Shown: positions 56,290 to 64,000 of the stretch, in pieces
Layout: every line of letters starts with the position of its first letter
How positions within the stretch are numbered: the first letter of the stretch is position 1
NCBI GenBank assembly: GCA_016935315.1
Contig: JAFGRD010000133.1
Coordinates: 1-64,000 of the forward strand
Source of the DNA: Pirellulales bacterium
Lineage (GTDB): Bacteria > Planctomycetota > Planctomycetia > Pirellulales > Thermoguttaceae
DNA: 64,000 nt
Direction of reading: 5' to 3'
Program-made: the position numbers and the translations under genes
The notes under the pieces: generated by a model
Seen by the model: the letters and a program-made list of their open reading frames with translations, nothing else
Told to the model about the DNA's origin: nothing
Database searches by the model: none

Positions 56290-56445
56290 GGGTCAGGACT
56301 ATTTACCGGTGACGGCGACTACTTACCATTCCTGGGGGCGATCGCCGACCTGAAAAAGCGGCAGCCGTTCGATTTGTTCGGCTAACCATGCGTCCCCGCG
56401 GAAGACCAAGGAAACGTGGGAAAGCCCGTTAAACAGTTCTGACCC
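56290..56445. mobile_element. 156-bp element with terminal inverted repeats (MITE-like)
   Basis: GGGTCAGGACTATTTA (56290-56305) is repeated inverted as TAAACAGTTCTGACCC (56430-56445), 14 of 16 bases matching. No transposase is inside. It lies 11 bp after the end of the helical-protein gene. GGGTCAG ends are common next to REP/RAYT elements, but target-site duplications were not identified. Confidence 0.5.
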
Positions 56446-56492
56446 TGTGTTCTTGTGCTGTTGTCTCTGCTGTTTTCTCTGCCAAAGTTAGC

Positions 56493-58292
56493 TCATTGCT
56501 TATCCTGGGACAGCACCAGGGCACTGTATGGTGCAACGTCGATAGTGCCTTTGCAGGGAAGTTCATTTTGGCCGGGTTCGGCTGCGTCCACGCTTGGATA
56601 TCCCATGTCGGTGAAGTCGCTATCGTAGGCCTTGCTGTCCGTGTTTAAGCGGACCCTCCACGTCCCTTGAGCTGGAAATCCAATGGTGTAGTTCCTTAGC
56701 GGCTGGGTGGAAAAGTTCGCCACCACAAGGACACTGTCGCCGGGTCCGCCACGACCCCAGCGGTGATAGCCCACAACCTTGCTTTTGCCGTCCACGTGGT
56801 AAACGCTGATTTCCTGCCCGCAGAGTCCTGCGGTCTGTCCGTCGCGGTTGAGCCTAAGACGTATCAAGTCCTGGTACAGGCGGAAGATGCCGGCAAATCG
56901 CTTCTTCTTTGACCAGTCCAGCGGGTCCTGGTCGTGGAACCAGTCGTCTTCGAGGAACTCCTGCCCTTGGAAGATCATTGGAATTCCAGGGGCCGTGAAC
57001 ACGAGTGCCGCGCCCAGTGCAGACTTCTTCCGGGCCGCCCAGGATGATGCCTTGCCGGGATCGACCTCTTCAGGTATGCGCGCTTTCCCGTTAGCTACTT
57101 CGTCGTGCGATTCCGTGTAGATGACCCGCTCGAACGCGTCGAGATAGTAACGATGGAGAAGCGCGTCGCGCACGGCGTCAATGTTGCGGGCAGCATCGTC
57201 GGCTGCACACAGGGCGGCCCGCACGGGATGAACGAACCCGCCGTCCCATTGAGCGTTGAAGCCAGCGCCGTTGTCCTTGACTGCTTTCGTTAGGAAGGGA
57301 TTGCACCGCAGGTCTTCCGCGATGCTGAAGGCAGTTGTCTGAGCTTTCCGCATCTCGGTGTTGATCCACTGCATCAGGCTCCACCCGTCGGGTAGATCGC
57401 TTCCTGTGCCGTTGTCGTGGCCATGCGCGTTGCGGATGTATGCCGTCGCATCCCACCTCAGTCCGTCCACGCCGTAGTCGCGAATCCACATCAGGGCGTT
57501 GTCGCGCAGGTACTCTCGGACTTCCGGGCGCCCGTAGTCAGGCCGTGTGTCGCCCCATGGGGTCTGAGCACGCCAGTCGTTGTAGAAATAAATACCGCCC
57601 TTTCCGTTTTCACTCCAGCCGTCGAACTGCCACAGGTCGAGGTCACCCGGTCCAAGGTGGTTATAGACCACGTCTACGATGACCGCAATTCCGAGTCGGT
57701 GTGCTTCGTCTACAAACTCCCGAAACGTCCGCGGTGTGCCGTAGTCGCTCTCCACGGCGAAGAGCAGTGAGGGGTTATAGCCCCAAGAAAACCCTCCGGG
57801 AAATTCGGCAACCGGCATGATTTCCACCGTATTGGCACCCAGTTCTTTGAGATGCTCCAGCCGTTCGATGGCACCCTCAAGATTGCCTGGGCCCGGCGTG
57901 GCTGTCTTCTTACCGAATGTCCCGATATGCATCTCGTATATCACTGTCTGGTTGAGAGGCGGTGGGCTGAATCCTGACGGCTTCCAATGTCTCGGAATCT
58001 CAGGAATCATCCCGTTGGCAACCGAACTCGTGACTCGTCGAGCATACGGGTCGATGCGCGAGTACTCTTTCCCGCTCGCAACGATTCGAAAACGGTATTC
58101 GTCACCAGGCTTGACTCCCGGGACGTCAGCCCACCACGTTCCGTCGGGATTCTTGGCCAACGGATTGGCATCTGAGCACCAGTCGTTGAACGTGCCAATG
58201 ACAAAGACCGCATCCGCATGCGGTGCCCATACCGCAAACTTGCAGCCGCTCGTGTAGGGCGTCGCGCCCTTTGAGATGGTAGATCTGGTCAT
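56493..58292 (-). CDS. GH13 enzyme, branching-enzyme-like
   Basis: The 599-residue enzyme has an N-terminal CBM48-type domain (residues 12-95: KFAVWAPHADAVFVIGTFND) and a GH13 (beta/alpha)8 domain with the four conserved regions: DVVYNH, DGLRWDATAY (nucleophile Asp), AFSIAEDL (acid/base Glu) and TESHDEVANGK (transition-state Asp). A C-terminal all-beta domain follows. The SHDEV region and CBM48 fit glycogen branching enzyme (GlgB); the HIGTFGKKTATPGPGN stretch also resembles trehalohydrolases (TreZ). The ATG at 58292 follows CGGAG. It is isolated from other glycogen genes. Confidence 0.85.
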   Translation of the reverse strand: MTRSTISKGATPYTSGCKFAVWAPHADAVFVIGTFNDWCSDANPLAKNPDGTWWADVPGVKPGDEYRFRIVASGKEYSRIDPYARRVTSSVANGMIPEIPRHWKPSGFSPPPLNQTVIYEMHIGTFGKKTATPGPGNLEGAIERLEHLKELGANTVEIMPVAEFPGGFSWGYNPSLLFAVESDYGTPRTFREFVDEAHRLGIAVIVDVVYNHLGPGDLDLWQFDGWSENGKGGIYFYNDWRAQTPWGDTRPDYGRPEVREYLRDNALMWIRDYGVDGLRWDATAYIRNAHGHDNGTGSDLPDGWSLMQWINTEMRKAQTTAFSIAEDLRCNPFLTKAVKDNGAGFNAQWDGGFVHPVRAALCAADDAARNIDAVRDALLHRYYLDAFERVIYTESHDEVANGKARIPEEVDPGKASSWAARKKSALGAALVFTAPGIPMIFQGQEFLEDDWFHDQDPLDWSKKKRFAGIFRLYQDLIRLRLNRDGQTAGLCGQEISVYHVDGKSKVVGYHRWGRGGPGDSVLVVANFSTQPLRNYTIGFPAQGTWRVRLNTDSKAYDSDFTDMGYPSVDAAEPGQNELPCKGTIDVAPYSALVLSQDKQ

Positions 58293-58315
58293 GGTCGCTC
58301 CGAGGCCAACTTGCC

Positions 58316-58334
58316 CTGAACTGGACTCCTGCAA
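58316..58334 (+). promoter_or_regulatory. 19-bp motif shared with the symporter leader
   Basis: It matches 52174-52192 in 18 of 19 bases and lies 24-42 bp before the GH13 start codon. Confidence 0.35.
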
Positions 58335-58867
58335 TCTCTCAAACGGCATTGGGAGAATAGGCGAGTTCGTGTCTAATCTCTGCGATTTCGGATGCCACCT
58401 TTCGGCGCGCCGTCGGCTTTCGACCACCTCGCGGAGCGTCTTTCTCAATGCCTGCCAGACGATGGTCGGCAAAACGCGTCCGCCCCACCGACACCGTCTT
58501 CGGCGCCGTCTGCAATCGGCAGCGATGTCCTTGTGGACTTCATCCTCCTGACAAGGATGAAACCCCACGACGGCCCAGAACTTGCACTAATTCTGAATCA
58601 CTATACCAGCGACATTCGTGTCCGCCACCTGGCGCGCTTGTGATCCCCCTGTTGGTGGGTGGCCTTGGCGCGAGAAATGCCCTCTCTGCGGTCTATCAAT
58701 CTCGGTCGGCCCCACTCGGTTTCGACCGCCTTCCGCCACCATCCGAAATCCGCCTGCACGCTCATGACACGCCCTCGTCAATGTCTCGCATTTGAATACG
58801 GGAGTGAACATTCAGGAGCCTTCTTGTCGTGTTACGTGCGTTTTTTCTCGCTGATTCAATGCCGGCC
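58335..58867. other. 533-bp intergenic region
   Basis: Divergent promoters of the GH13 and GntR genes should lie here. Short open frames exist on both strands (for example 58448-58795) but none has a ribosome-binding site or recognisable product. Nothing else was identified. Confidence 0.4.
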
Positions 58868-58895
58868 TTGCAATCTATCGATAATTATCGATAAT
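58868..58895 (+). promoter_or_regulatory. promoter with 18-bp palindromic operator upstream of GntR gene
   Basis: TTGCAA (58868-58873) and GATAAT (58890-58895) are 16 bp apart and fit a sigma-70 promoter. The space between is filled by a perfect 18-bp palindrome, TATCGATAATTATCGATA (58876-58893), which overlaps the -10 box. A dimeric regulator bound here would block RNA polymerase, so negative autoregulation by the adjacent GntR protein is the simplest reading. Confidence 0.7.
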
Positions 58896-58929
58896 ACAAT
58901 TGTGGCAACCTTAGCTGCGCGAGAGATTC

Positions 58930-59568
58930 ATGTCGAAAGCCCGAGCCAATTCCAAGACGCAACGGCAAAGAGTCGTTGAAGCGATCCAAAAGAGAATTCT
59001 GGACGGTGACCTGAAACCGGGTGACCCGTTGCGACAGATTCCTCTTTCAAAGGAGCACGGGGTTTCGCAAAGTGTGATTCGCGAGAGCCTTCAAACGCTG
59101 GAGCAGTGTGGCCTGGTGACCGGCATTGACAAGCTGGGCTTCGTTGTACGGAAGCTCGGTCGACAGGAATTGGTTGATGCCTATCGAGTGAGAGAAGTTC
59201 TGGAAGGCCTCGCCGCGAGGCTTTGTTGCCGCAAAGCGAGCCGCGACGACGTGGAATGGCTCAAGAACATCGCACACCAAATCCATGCTCAGTCAGGAGG
59301 AGGCTCTCGTGTCGATCGAAGCGACCTGGAGTACGAGTTTCATCAGCGTTTTCTGTTGATTTCCGGCAACGAAATGCTTCAGCGAGTGAGTATCGGTTAT
59401 CGCTTCGTTGGCAACCTCATCGTGACAGATCGGGCGCCGGATCAACTGCTTGAGGAACACCTCGCGGTCGTGGAAGCGGTTGCGAACAACCAACCAGATG
59501 AAGCCGAACGACTTGCACGCCTGCACGTCGCAAGGTCAGCAGATTCGATCATTTGCCATGAGGCATGA
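58930..59568 (+). CDS. GntR-family transcriptional regulator (FadR/FCD type)
   Basis: The 212-residue protein has an N-terminal winged helix-turn-helix (GDPLRQIPLSKEHGVSQSVI then RESLQTLEQCGLV, residues ~10-65) and a C-terminal FCD effector domain whose metal-binding residues appear as EYEFH, EEHLAVVEAV and RLHVARS. FCD regulators usually sense organic acids, often with a bound metal. It lies 139 bp before the ThDP enzyme on the same strand, and a palindrome overlaps its own promoter, so it probably represses this cluster until a substrate appears. The start follows GAGAG. Confidence 0.9.
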   Translation: MSKARANSKTQRQRVVEAIQKRILDGDLKPGDPLRQIPLSKEHGVSQSVIRESLQTLEQCGLVTGIDKLGFVVRKLGRQELVDAYRVREVLEGLAARLCCRKASRDDVEWLKNIAHQIHAQSGGGSRVDRSDLEYEFHQRFLLISGNEMLQRVSIGYRFVGNLIVTDRAPDQLLEEHLAVVEAVANNQPDEAERLARLHVARSADSIICHEA

Positions 59569-59707
59569 TGTGCTACCAGTATGGCCGCCGTTCACGTGAG
59601 ATCCCGTTCTGTCCTTTTTCCCGATCCGCGGCAAGGGGGCAGGTGCAGGACGATTATCAGGAAACGTCGATTCTCTGGGTCTGCCAAAGAAGCAGGAGAG
59701 GAGCTTG

Positions 59708-61321
59708 ATGACAACAGTTGCCGAGAAATGGACAGAGGTGCTTGGCAGAATTGGCGTTCGCTATGTCTTTGGCATCCCCGGCGGCCCTTGGGTGGAGTAT
59801 ATGGAAGCGCTCCGCACCAGTGATCTGGAATTCGTGTTGGTCAGCAACGAGGCCAGTGCGGGTTTCATGGCCGACGTATGCGGACGGATTACGGGGATCC
59901 CCGGGGCCTGTTATGGCACCTTCGGCCCCGGGGCAACCAACCTGAGTACCGGTGTGGGTGGAGCATTGCTCGATCGATCACCGCTATTGGCGTTTACCCA
60001 CGAAATGTCGGATTCCATGCTCGGCCGGACGACGCAGATGGGAATCGACCATCAGGCCGTATTCCGCCCGATCACCAAATGGACAACCCGGCTCGAAGCC
60101 GATCACGTCGAGGAGACGCTGCTTCGCGCGGTGCATGTCGCCACCTCCGAAGGGCCGGGGCCCGTACACATCGGGCTTCCCTCAAACCTGGGTACCATGA
60201 ACGCCGGCGAGAACGCGTTTCCGCTCGAACCGCCTGAGCAGCCGGTGGCGGCCGACCCCGAGGTACTCGACAGACTCGTTGCGGCCTTTACCGCTGCGAA
60301 AAAGCCCGTTCTTGCCTTGGGGCTTACCGCCGTTCGGGCCGGTGTGCAGGCTCTTGTATTGAAGATCGCGGAGCAGCATGGCATTCCGGTCGTGCTGACG
60401 CCGATGGCCAAAGGCATGGTGTCGGAAGACCATCCGTGCTATGCCGGCGTGCTGTTCCATGCCTTGAGCAATCACGTGGCCGAAACCCATCGGCAGGCCG
60501 ATCTGGTGATCGGCGTAGGATACGATCCGGTGGAGTTTAACTACGAAGACTGGATGCCCAACGCACCGCTGGTTCACATAGACACCAAGCCGGCCGACCT
60601 GGACAAGAGCCGCTACCGATTGGAATGCGACGTCGTGGGCGATTTGCGCCCGGCGCTTGAGCGGCTTGCCGGGCTCCCGCCCCAGGAGAACGACTGGGAC
60701 TTGGGGGCACTGGCCGAACGTCGCCGGCGGATGTTCGAATGCCTTCAGCCGCGGCAGGGCAGCTTTGGCCCGACGGCAGCCCTGAGCATCCTTCGCGAGG
60801 CGCTTCCCTCCAACGGGATCCTGACGTGTGATGTGGGAGCCCATCTTCACGTGATCGGCCAGCTCTGGCAGACTCCGGCCCCCGGTTCACTGTTGATGAC
60901 GAACGGTTGGTCGTCGATGGGATTCGGAATCCCCGCAGCGATTGCGACCAAACTGTGCCTTCCCGACCGGCCCGTGGCATGCGTGGTCGGCGACGGCGGC
61001 TTTCTGATGATGGTCGGCGAGATGGCCACGGCAAAGCGGCTTGGAGTCTCCGTCGTGTTCGTGCTTCTGACCGACCACAGCCTGGAGCTGATCCGAATCA
61101 AGCAGGAGCGAAAGAACCTCGAGTCCTACGGAACCCCGCTGCACGGTGACGGATACGATTCGGCACACACCTTTTTTGGGGTCCCGGTGCTTCAGGCGCA
61201 CGACGCCGCGTCCTACCGCTCGGCACTTGCCGAGGCCTTTGCGGCCGGGGGCCCCGTGATCGTCGAGGCGTTCGTAGATCCAAGAGAATATGGTGAGCTG
61301 GTATTGAAGGGAGACAAATGA
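59708..61321 (+). CDS. thiamine-diphosphate-dependent enzyme, acetolactate-synthase-like
   Basis: The 537-residue protein has the three-domain ThDP architecture: Pyr domain with VSNEASAGFMADVCGR (catalytic Glu near residue 48), a central domain (~190-330), and the PP domain with the cofactor motif GDGGF near residue 428. At the end of that motif the usual Asn is replaced: LLTDHSLELI. This is an acetolactate synthase/decarboxylase-like paralogue; no regulatory small subunit is next to it, so a catabolic or specialised role is more likely than valine synthesis. The ATG at 59708 follows GGAGAGGAG. Its stop overlaps the next gene's start (ATGA), so they are coupled. Confidence 0.85.
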   Translation: MTTVAEKWTEVLGRIGVRYVFGIPGGPWVEYMEALRTSDLEFVLVSNEASAGFMADVCGRITGIPGACYGTFGPGATNLSTGVGGALLDRSPLLAFTHEMSDSMLGRTTQMGIDHQAVFRPITKWTTRLEADHVEETLLRAVHVATSEGPGPVHIGLPSNLGTMNAGENAFPLEPPEQPVAADPEVLDRLVAAFTAAKKPVLALGLTAVRAGVQALVLKIAEQHGIPVVLTPMAKGMVSEDHPCYAGVLFHALSNHVAETHRQADLVIGVGYDPVEFNYEDWMPNAPLVHIDTKPADLDKSRYRLECDVVGDLRPALERLAGLPPQENDWDLGALAERRRRMFECLQPRQGSFGPTAALSILREALPSNGILTCDVGAHLHVIGQLWQTPAPGSLLMTNGWSSMGFGIPAAIATKLCLPDRPVACVVGDGGFLMMVGEMATAKRLGVSVVFVLLTDHSLELIRIKQERKNLESYGTPLHGDGYDSAHTFFGVPVLQAHDAASYRSALAEAFAAGGPVIVEAFVDPREYGELVLKGDK

Positions 61322-62349
61322 GCAGGCAAGTGAAGATCGTATTGTGCGGCCTCGGGAACGTGGGCAAGGCGTTGCTGGAATTGCTTGCGGAACGTGGCGG
61401 CGAAATCGAAAGCAGATATGGCGTGCGCTTGATCCTCTCTGCCGCGGTGGATATCGGCGGCGCGGCTGTGGGGAACGACGAGGGACTCCCGGCGGCTGAG
61501 CTTCTGGCGCACCTAAGAGTGGGAAACGCGGTCGAAGCGTTTGGTTCGTTCGCCCAACCCGGCAAGACCGGCAAAGAGACGATCGACGAGGTGGAAGCCG
61601 ACGTTCTCATCGAGACAACGCCCACCAATTTGATTGACGGGGAACCGGGCCGCACGCATGTCTTCGCGGCATTGGAGAAGGGGATGGAAGTCGTCAGTGC
61701 CAACAAGGGGCCCATCGTCTTGTTCTATCAGGAGATTCACGAATTGGCCCGACAGAAGGACTGCGGCGTCCATATCAGTGCGGCGACGGCCGCGGCGCTT
61801 CCCACCCTCGACGTCGGTCAAGTCTGCCTGGCCGGCGCAAGGCTCCTGGAGATCGAGGGGATTCTCAATGGGTCGACCAACTACATTTTGACGCGAATGC
61901 AGCAGGACGGGTGTGGTTACGAGACCGCCCTGAAGGAGGCCCAGGAGTTGGGCATCGCGGAGACCGACCCAAGTCTCGACGTGGAAGGACGTGACACGGC
62001 CCACAAGATCGTCCTGATTGCCAATCGCCTGTTCGGCATCTCGCTGGGGCCGAAGGACATCACGGTCGAGGGCATCACGAAGATCACGGTTGACGACGTT
62101 GCCGCAGCTCGGGACGCAGGCCAGGTGATCAAGCTGATGGGGACTGCCACACGAACCGACTCCGGTGTGCAACTGAGCGTGGGGCCGAAGCGGCTGGAAG
62201 AGCAGCATCCTCTCGCCTCGGTCGGCGGTTCCGAGAAGGCGATCAGCTATCTGACCGACACCATGCATCGGATTACGGTCAGCGGCGGCAAGAGCTCTCC
62301 GACGGGCGCGGCAGCGGCCTTGCTGAAAGACCTCATCAATGCCTGTTGA
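61318..62349 (+). CDS. homoserine-dehydrogenase-like NAD(P)-dependent enzyme
   Basis: The 343-residue protein has the Rossmann GLGNVGKAL (residue ~11), VLIETTPTNL, VVSANKGPIV, and the family core EIEGILNGSTNYILTRM with the catalytic residues conserved (IAETDPSLDVEG then RDTAHK). The block before it, normally EA-x-V-x-G-x-x-P, reads ISAATAAALP, so the substrate pocket is altered. There is no ACT domain and no fused aspartokinase. It may act on a homoserine-like substrate. It overlaps the ThDP enzyme gene by 4 bp, and the next gene follows after 12 bp. Confidence 0.82.
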   Translation: MSRQVKIVLCGLGNVGKALLELLAERGGEIESRYGVRLILSAAVDIGGAAVGNDEGLPAAELLAHLRVGNAVEAFGSFAQPGKTGKETIDEVEADVLIETTPTNLIDGEPGRTHVFAALEKGMEVVSANKGPIVLFYQEIHELARQKDCGVHISAATAAALPTLDVGQVCLAGARLLEIEGILNGSTNYILTRMQQDGCGYETALKEAQELGIAETDPSLDVEGRDTAHKIVLIANRLFGISLGPKDITVEGITKITVDDVAAARDAGQVIKLMGTATRTDSGVQLSVGPKRLEEQHPLASVGGSEKAISYLTDTMHRITVSGGKSSPTGAAAALLKDLINAC

Positions 62350-62361
62350 GGAGGAACGACA

Positions 62362-63927
62362 ATGCGAGCCATGAAATGGCGAGACACGACAACCGTGATA
62401 TCGACGCGAGCCTTGCTGGTGGACGTCCTTGTCTTGATGCTTCTCGTGGGAGTGGGCCGGGCTGAAGTCAGCCGCACGAGCGGGCTGATCGCCGAAGGCA
62501 GCAAGTGGGAGAACCCCTATTCCATTGTCGACTCGGGCGTCGAAGGTCCCACGCTCCTGATCACCGGCGGCCTGCACGGCAACGAGCCGGCCGGCTATCG
62601 GGCGGCCGAGCAGATCCGTCATTGGCCAATCCGATGCGGCAAACTCATCGTTGTGCCACGGGGCAACACGCCCGGACTCAAGCAGGGCACGCGTTGGTTG
62701 CCCGGCGAGCCTGATGCGACGCGCAACGCCAACCGCAATTTTCCGAAGACCGGCGAACCGAACGAGGCTCGTTCCGTGGCGATCAAGGCGCTCTGGAAGT
62801 TCATGCAGGACCAGAGTCCCGATTGGGTGGTCGACTTGCACGAGGGATTCGACTTCAATATCGTGAACGCAAAGTCGGACGGTTCGAGCATCATCTACTT
62901 CGATACGCCTGAAATGCAGGAGCTTGCCGCGAAGATCCACAATGACGTGAATTCGACGATCGCGAATCCGGATCGCAGAATCGTGAAGCGGTCCAAAAGC
63001 GGTCCCATCAACGGCGGGCTCGTGAGGGCGGCAGTCGAACGGCTTGGAGCCAGGGGATTCTGCTTCGAGACGACTTATAGCAAGCAGCCCATTTCGATTC
63101 GCACGCGGCAACATCGCATCATGGTACACCGCCTGATGCGCGAGCTGGATATGGTCGGTGGCCAAGGCGTTAACTTAATGACGTCGCCGGATGACGAGGC
63201 GATCCGGGTCGCCGTTTACGACGCCGGCGGAACGGGCGGCAAGGGCGTAGAGAACCTCGAACGAATCCTCGAATCCAAGCCGACGTTTCTCTTGCATCAC
63301 GTCGGCCCGGAAGACATTCGAGCAGGTGTGCTGGGGCAATTCGACGTGGTCATCTTCCCGGGCGGCAGCGGGAGCAAGGAGGCAGCAGCCATCGGCCGCG
63401 ACGGGTGCGCAGCGGTACAAGAGTTCGTCGGATCGGGCGGGGGATATGTCGGGATCTGTGCAGGTGCGTTCCTGGCAACCGCCAAGTACGACTGGAGCCT
63501 CGCACTGGTGGACGCCAAGACCTTCACGGGCAACCGGGAGATTCCTGGCGTCGGTGTGAAGTCGATGTGGTTTCGCGGCTCGGGAGCCGTGAAGATGGAA
63601 TTGACCGACGAAGGCAGAGCGATCCTTGGCGATTTGCCGGGCCTCGTGGAAGTTCGCTACGCCAACGGCCCCATTCTCTCGTCCGCCGGCAAGGAAGACC
63701 TTCCTGATTATGTCCTTCTGGCCGTATTCCGCACGGAGATCTCCAAATACGAACCGCAGGAAGGCACGATGATCGATACGCCGGCGATCGTTGCCTCCGA
63801 GTTTGGGGCAGGCCGCGCCATCGCGATCAGCCCGCACCCGGAGGCTACGGCTGGACTCGAATCGCTGGTCCAGCGTGCCGTGGCCTGGGTTGCCGGCGAA
63901 TCTGGCTCCGTTTACGATTCTCAGTAA
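62362..63927 (+). CDS. secreted fusion: aspartoacylase/M14-like plus class-I amidotransferase-like (BPL_N) domain
   Basis: The 521-residue protein has an N-terminal signal segment (ALLVDVLVLMLLVGVGRAE). Residues ~45-270 match the succinylglutamate desuccinylase/aspartoacylase zinc hydrolases: GGLHGNEPAG (zinc His and Glu), RNANRNFP and VDLHEGFDF (third ligand). Residues ~285-515 match the BPL_N / GATase1-like fold with VIFPGGSGSKE and the nucleophile-type Cys in GYVGICAGAF, and a final His (ISPHPE). This pairing is unusual. GAGGAGG precedes the ATG. It closes the GntR-ThDP-HSD cluster, so it may release an amino-acid-like product from a conjugated substrate outside the cytoplasm (inference). 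Confidence 0.82.
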   Translation: MRAMKWRDTTTVISTRALLVDVLVLMLLVGVGRAEVSRTSGLIAEGSKWENPYSIVDSGVEGPTLLITGGLHGNEPAGYRAAEQIRHWPIRCGKLIVVPRGNTPGLKQGTRWLPGEPDATRNANRNFPKTGEPNEARSVAIKALWKFMQDQSPDWVVDLHEGFDFNIVNAKSDGSSIIYFDTPEMQELAAKIHNDVNSTIANPDRRIVKRSKSGPINGGLVRAAVERLGARGFCFETTYSKQPISIRTRQHRIMVHRLMRELDMVGGQGVNLMTSPDDEAIRVAVYDAGGTGGKGVENLERILESKPTFLLHHVGPEDIRAGVLGQFDVVIFPGGSGSKEAAAIGRDGCAAVQEFVGSGGGYVGICAGAFLATAKYDWSLALVDAKTFTGNREIPGVGVKSMWFRGSGAVKMELTDEGRAILGDLPGLVEVRYANGPILSSAGKEDLPDYVLLAVFRTEISKYEPQEGTMIDTPAIVASEFGAGRAIAISPHPEATAGLESLVQRAVAWVAGESGSVYDSQ

Positions 63928-64000
63928 GCGACTTCCTCGCTTCTGGTGCCCGGTCGCTGAAAGGAATGGCAACGCATGTTGTTCGCAGATAGACATTGCT
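63928..64000. other. window end, no gene seen
   Basis: Only 73 bases follow the last stop codon. No start of a further gene can be recognised. Confidence 0.3.

Noticed and set aside
58448-58795. Small gene between GH13 and GntR
   Set aside because: No ribosome-binding site and no recognisable product; probably promoter DNA.
61318-62349. Ordinary threonine-biosynthesis homoserine dehydrogenase
   Set aside because: Not excluded, but lack of thrB/thrC or aspartokinase nearby, an altered pocket and a GntR-controlled context make a specialised role at least as likely.

Overview
The window looks like a chromosomal segment of a GC-rich planctomycete, most likely a member of the Pirellulales or a relative. 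No marker gene fixes this. The inference rests on several gene families typical of that phylum: a tandem DUF1080 pair, a DUF2961/GH172-type protein, a PF14100 'PmoA-like' protein, a PEP-CTERM-tagged YWTD propeller, a protein with a degenerate J-domain-like N-terminus, a Tat-exported sugar-isomerase-like protein, and small conserved proteins of unknown role. Genes lie on both strands in short operons. No prophage, CRISPR array, rRNA or intact insertion sequence was seen.

Layout. 0-7.3 kb: a secreted six-hairpin-like protein, a tandem RidA-fold protein, tRNA-Ala(GGC), and secreted proteins. 7.4-10.7 kb: small proteins, a YjbQ protein and a beta-propeller/di-haem cytochrome. 10.7-13 kb: a leucine-rich-repeat gene between two decayed REP-type transposase relics. 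13-17.6 kb: a MacA/MacB-type efflux operon. 17.6-25.6 kb: pectate lyase, a second YjbQ, the YWTD propeller, a sigma-54 activator, a thioredoxin-like protein and small membrane proteins. 25.6-31.6 kb: an ABC exporter pair, a lysophospholipase-like hydrolase and GH172. 31.9-42.6 kb: aconitase, two DUF1080 proteins, an orphan GspF-like protein, then dnaG-rpoD with a strong terminator, then a zinc-ribbon coiled-coil protein. 42.7-50 kb: a DUF900 lipoprotein, DedA, ApbE, a lipoprotein, a ClpP-like protein, a 2x[4Fe-4S] ferredoxin, and an alkyltransferase-endonuclease V fusion. 50-58.3 kb: a sodium/solute symporter, the J-like protein, the Tat isomerase-like protein, and a GH13 enzyme. 58.3-64 kb: a GntR regulator, a ThDP-dependent enzyme, a homoserine-dehydrogenase-like enzyme, and a secreted aspartoacylase/amidotransferase-like fusion.

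The most interesting unit is the last one. A perfect 18-bp palindrome sits inside the predicted promoter of the GntR gene. It is followed by three co-directional genes; the first two overlap by 4 bp and the last two are 12 bp apart. This looks like a self-regulated metabolic operon of unknown substrate. Other patterns that annotation alone does not explain are: short tandem arrays (17, 20 and 17 bp units) immediately upstream of three secreted carbohydrate-related genes; 38-bp and 33-bp dispersed repeats; a 156-bp element with inverted ends; and a structured untranslated segment between two terminators next to the tRNA.
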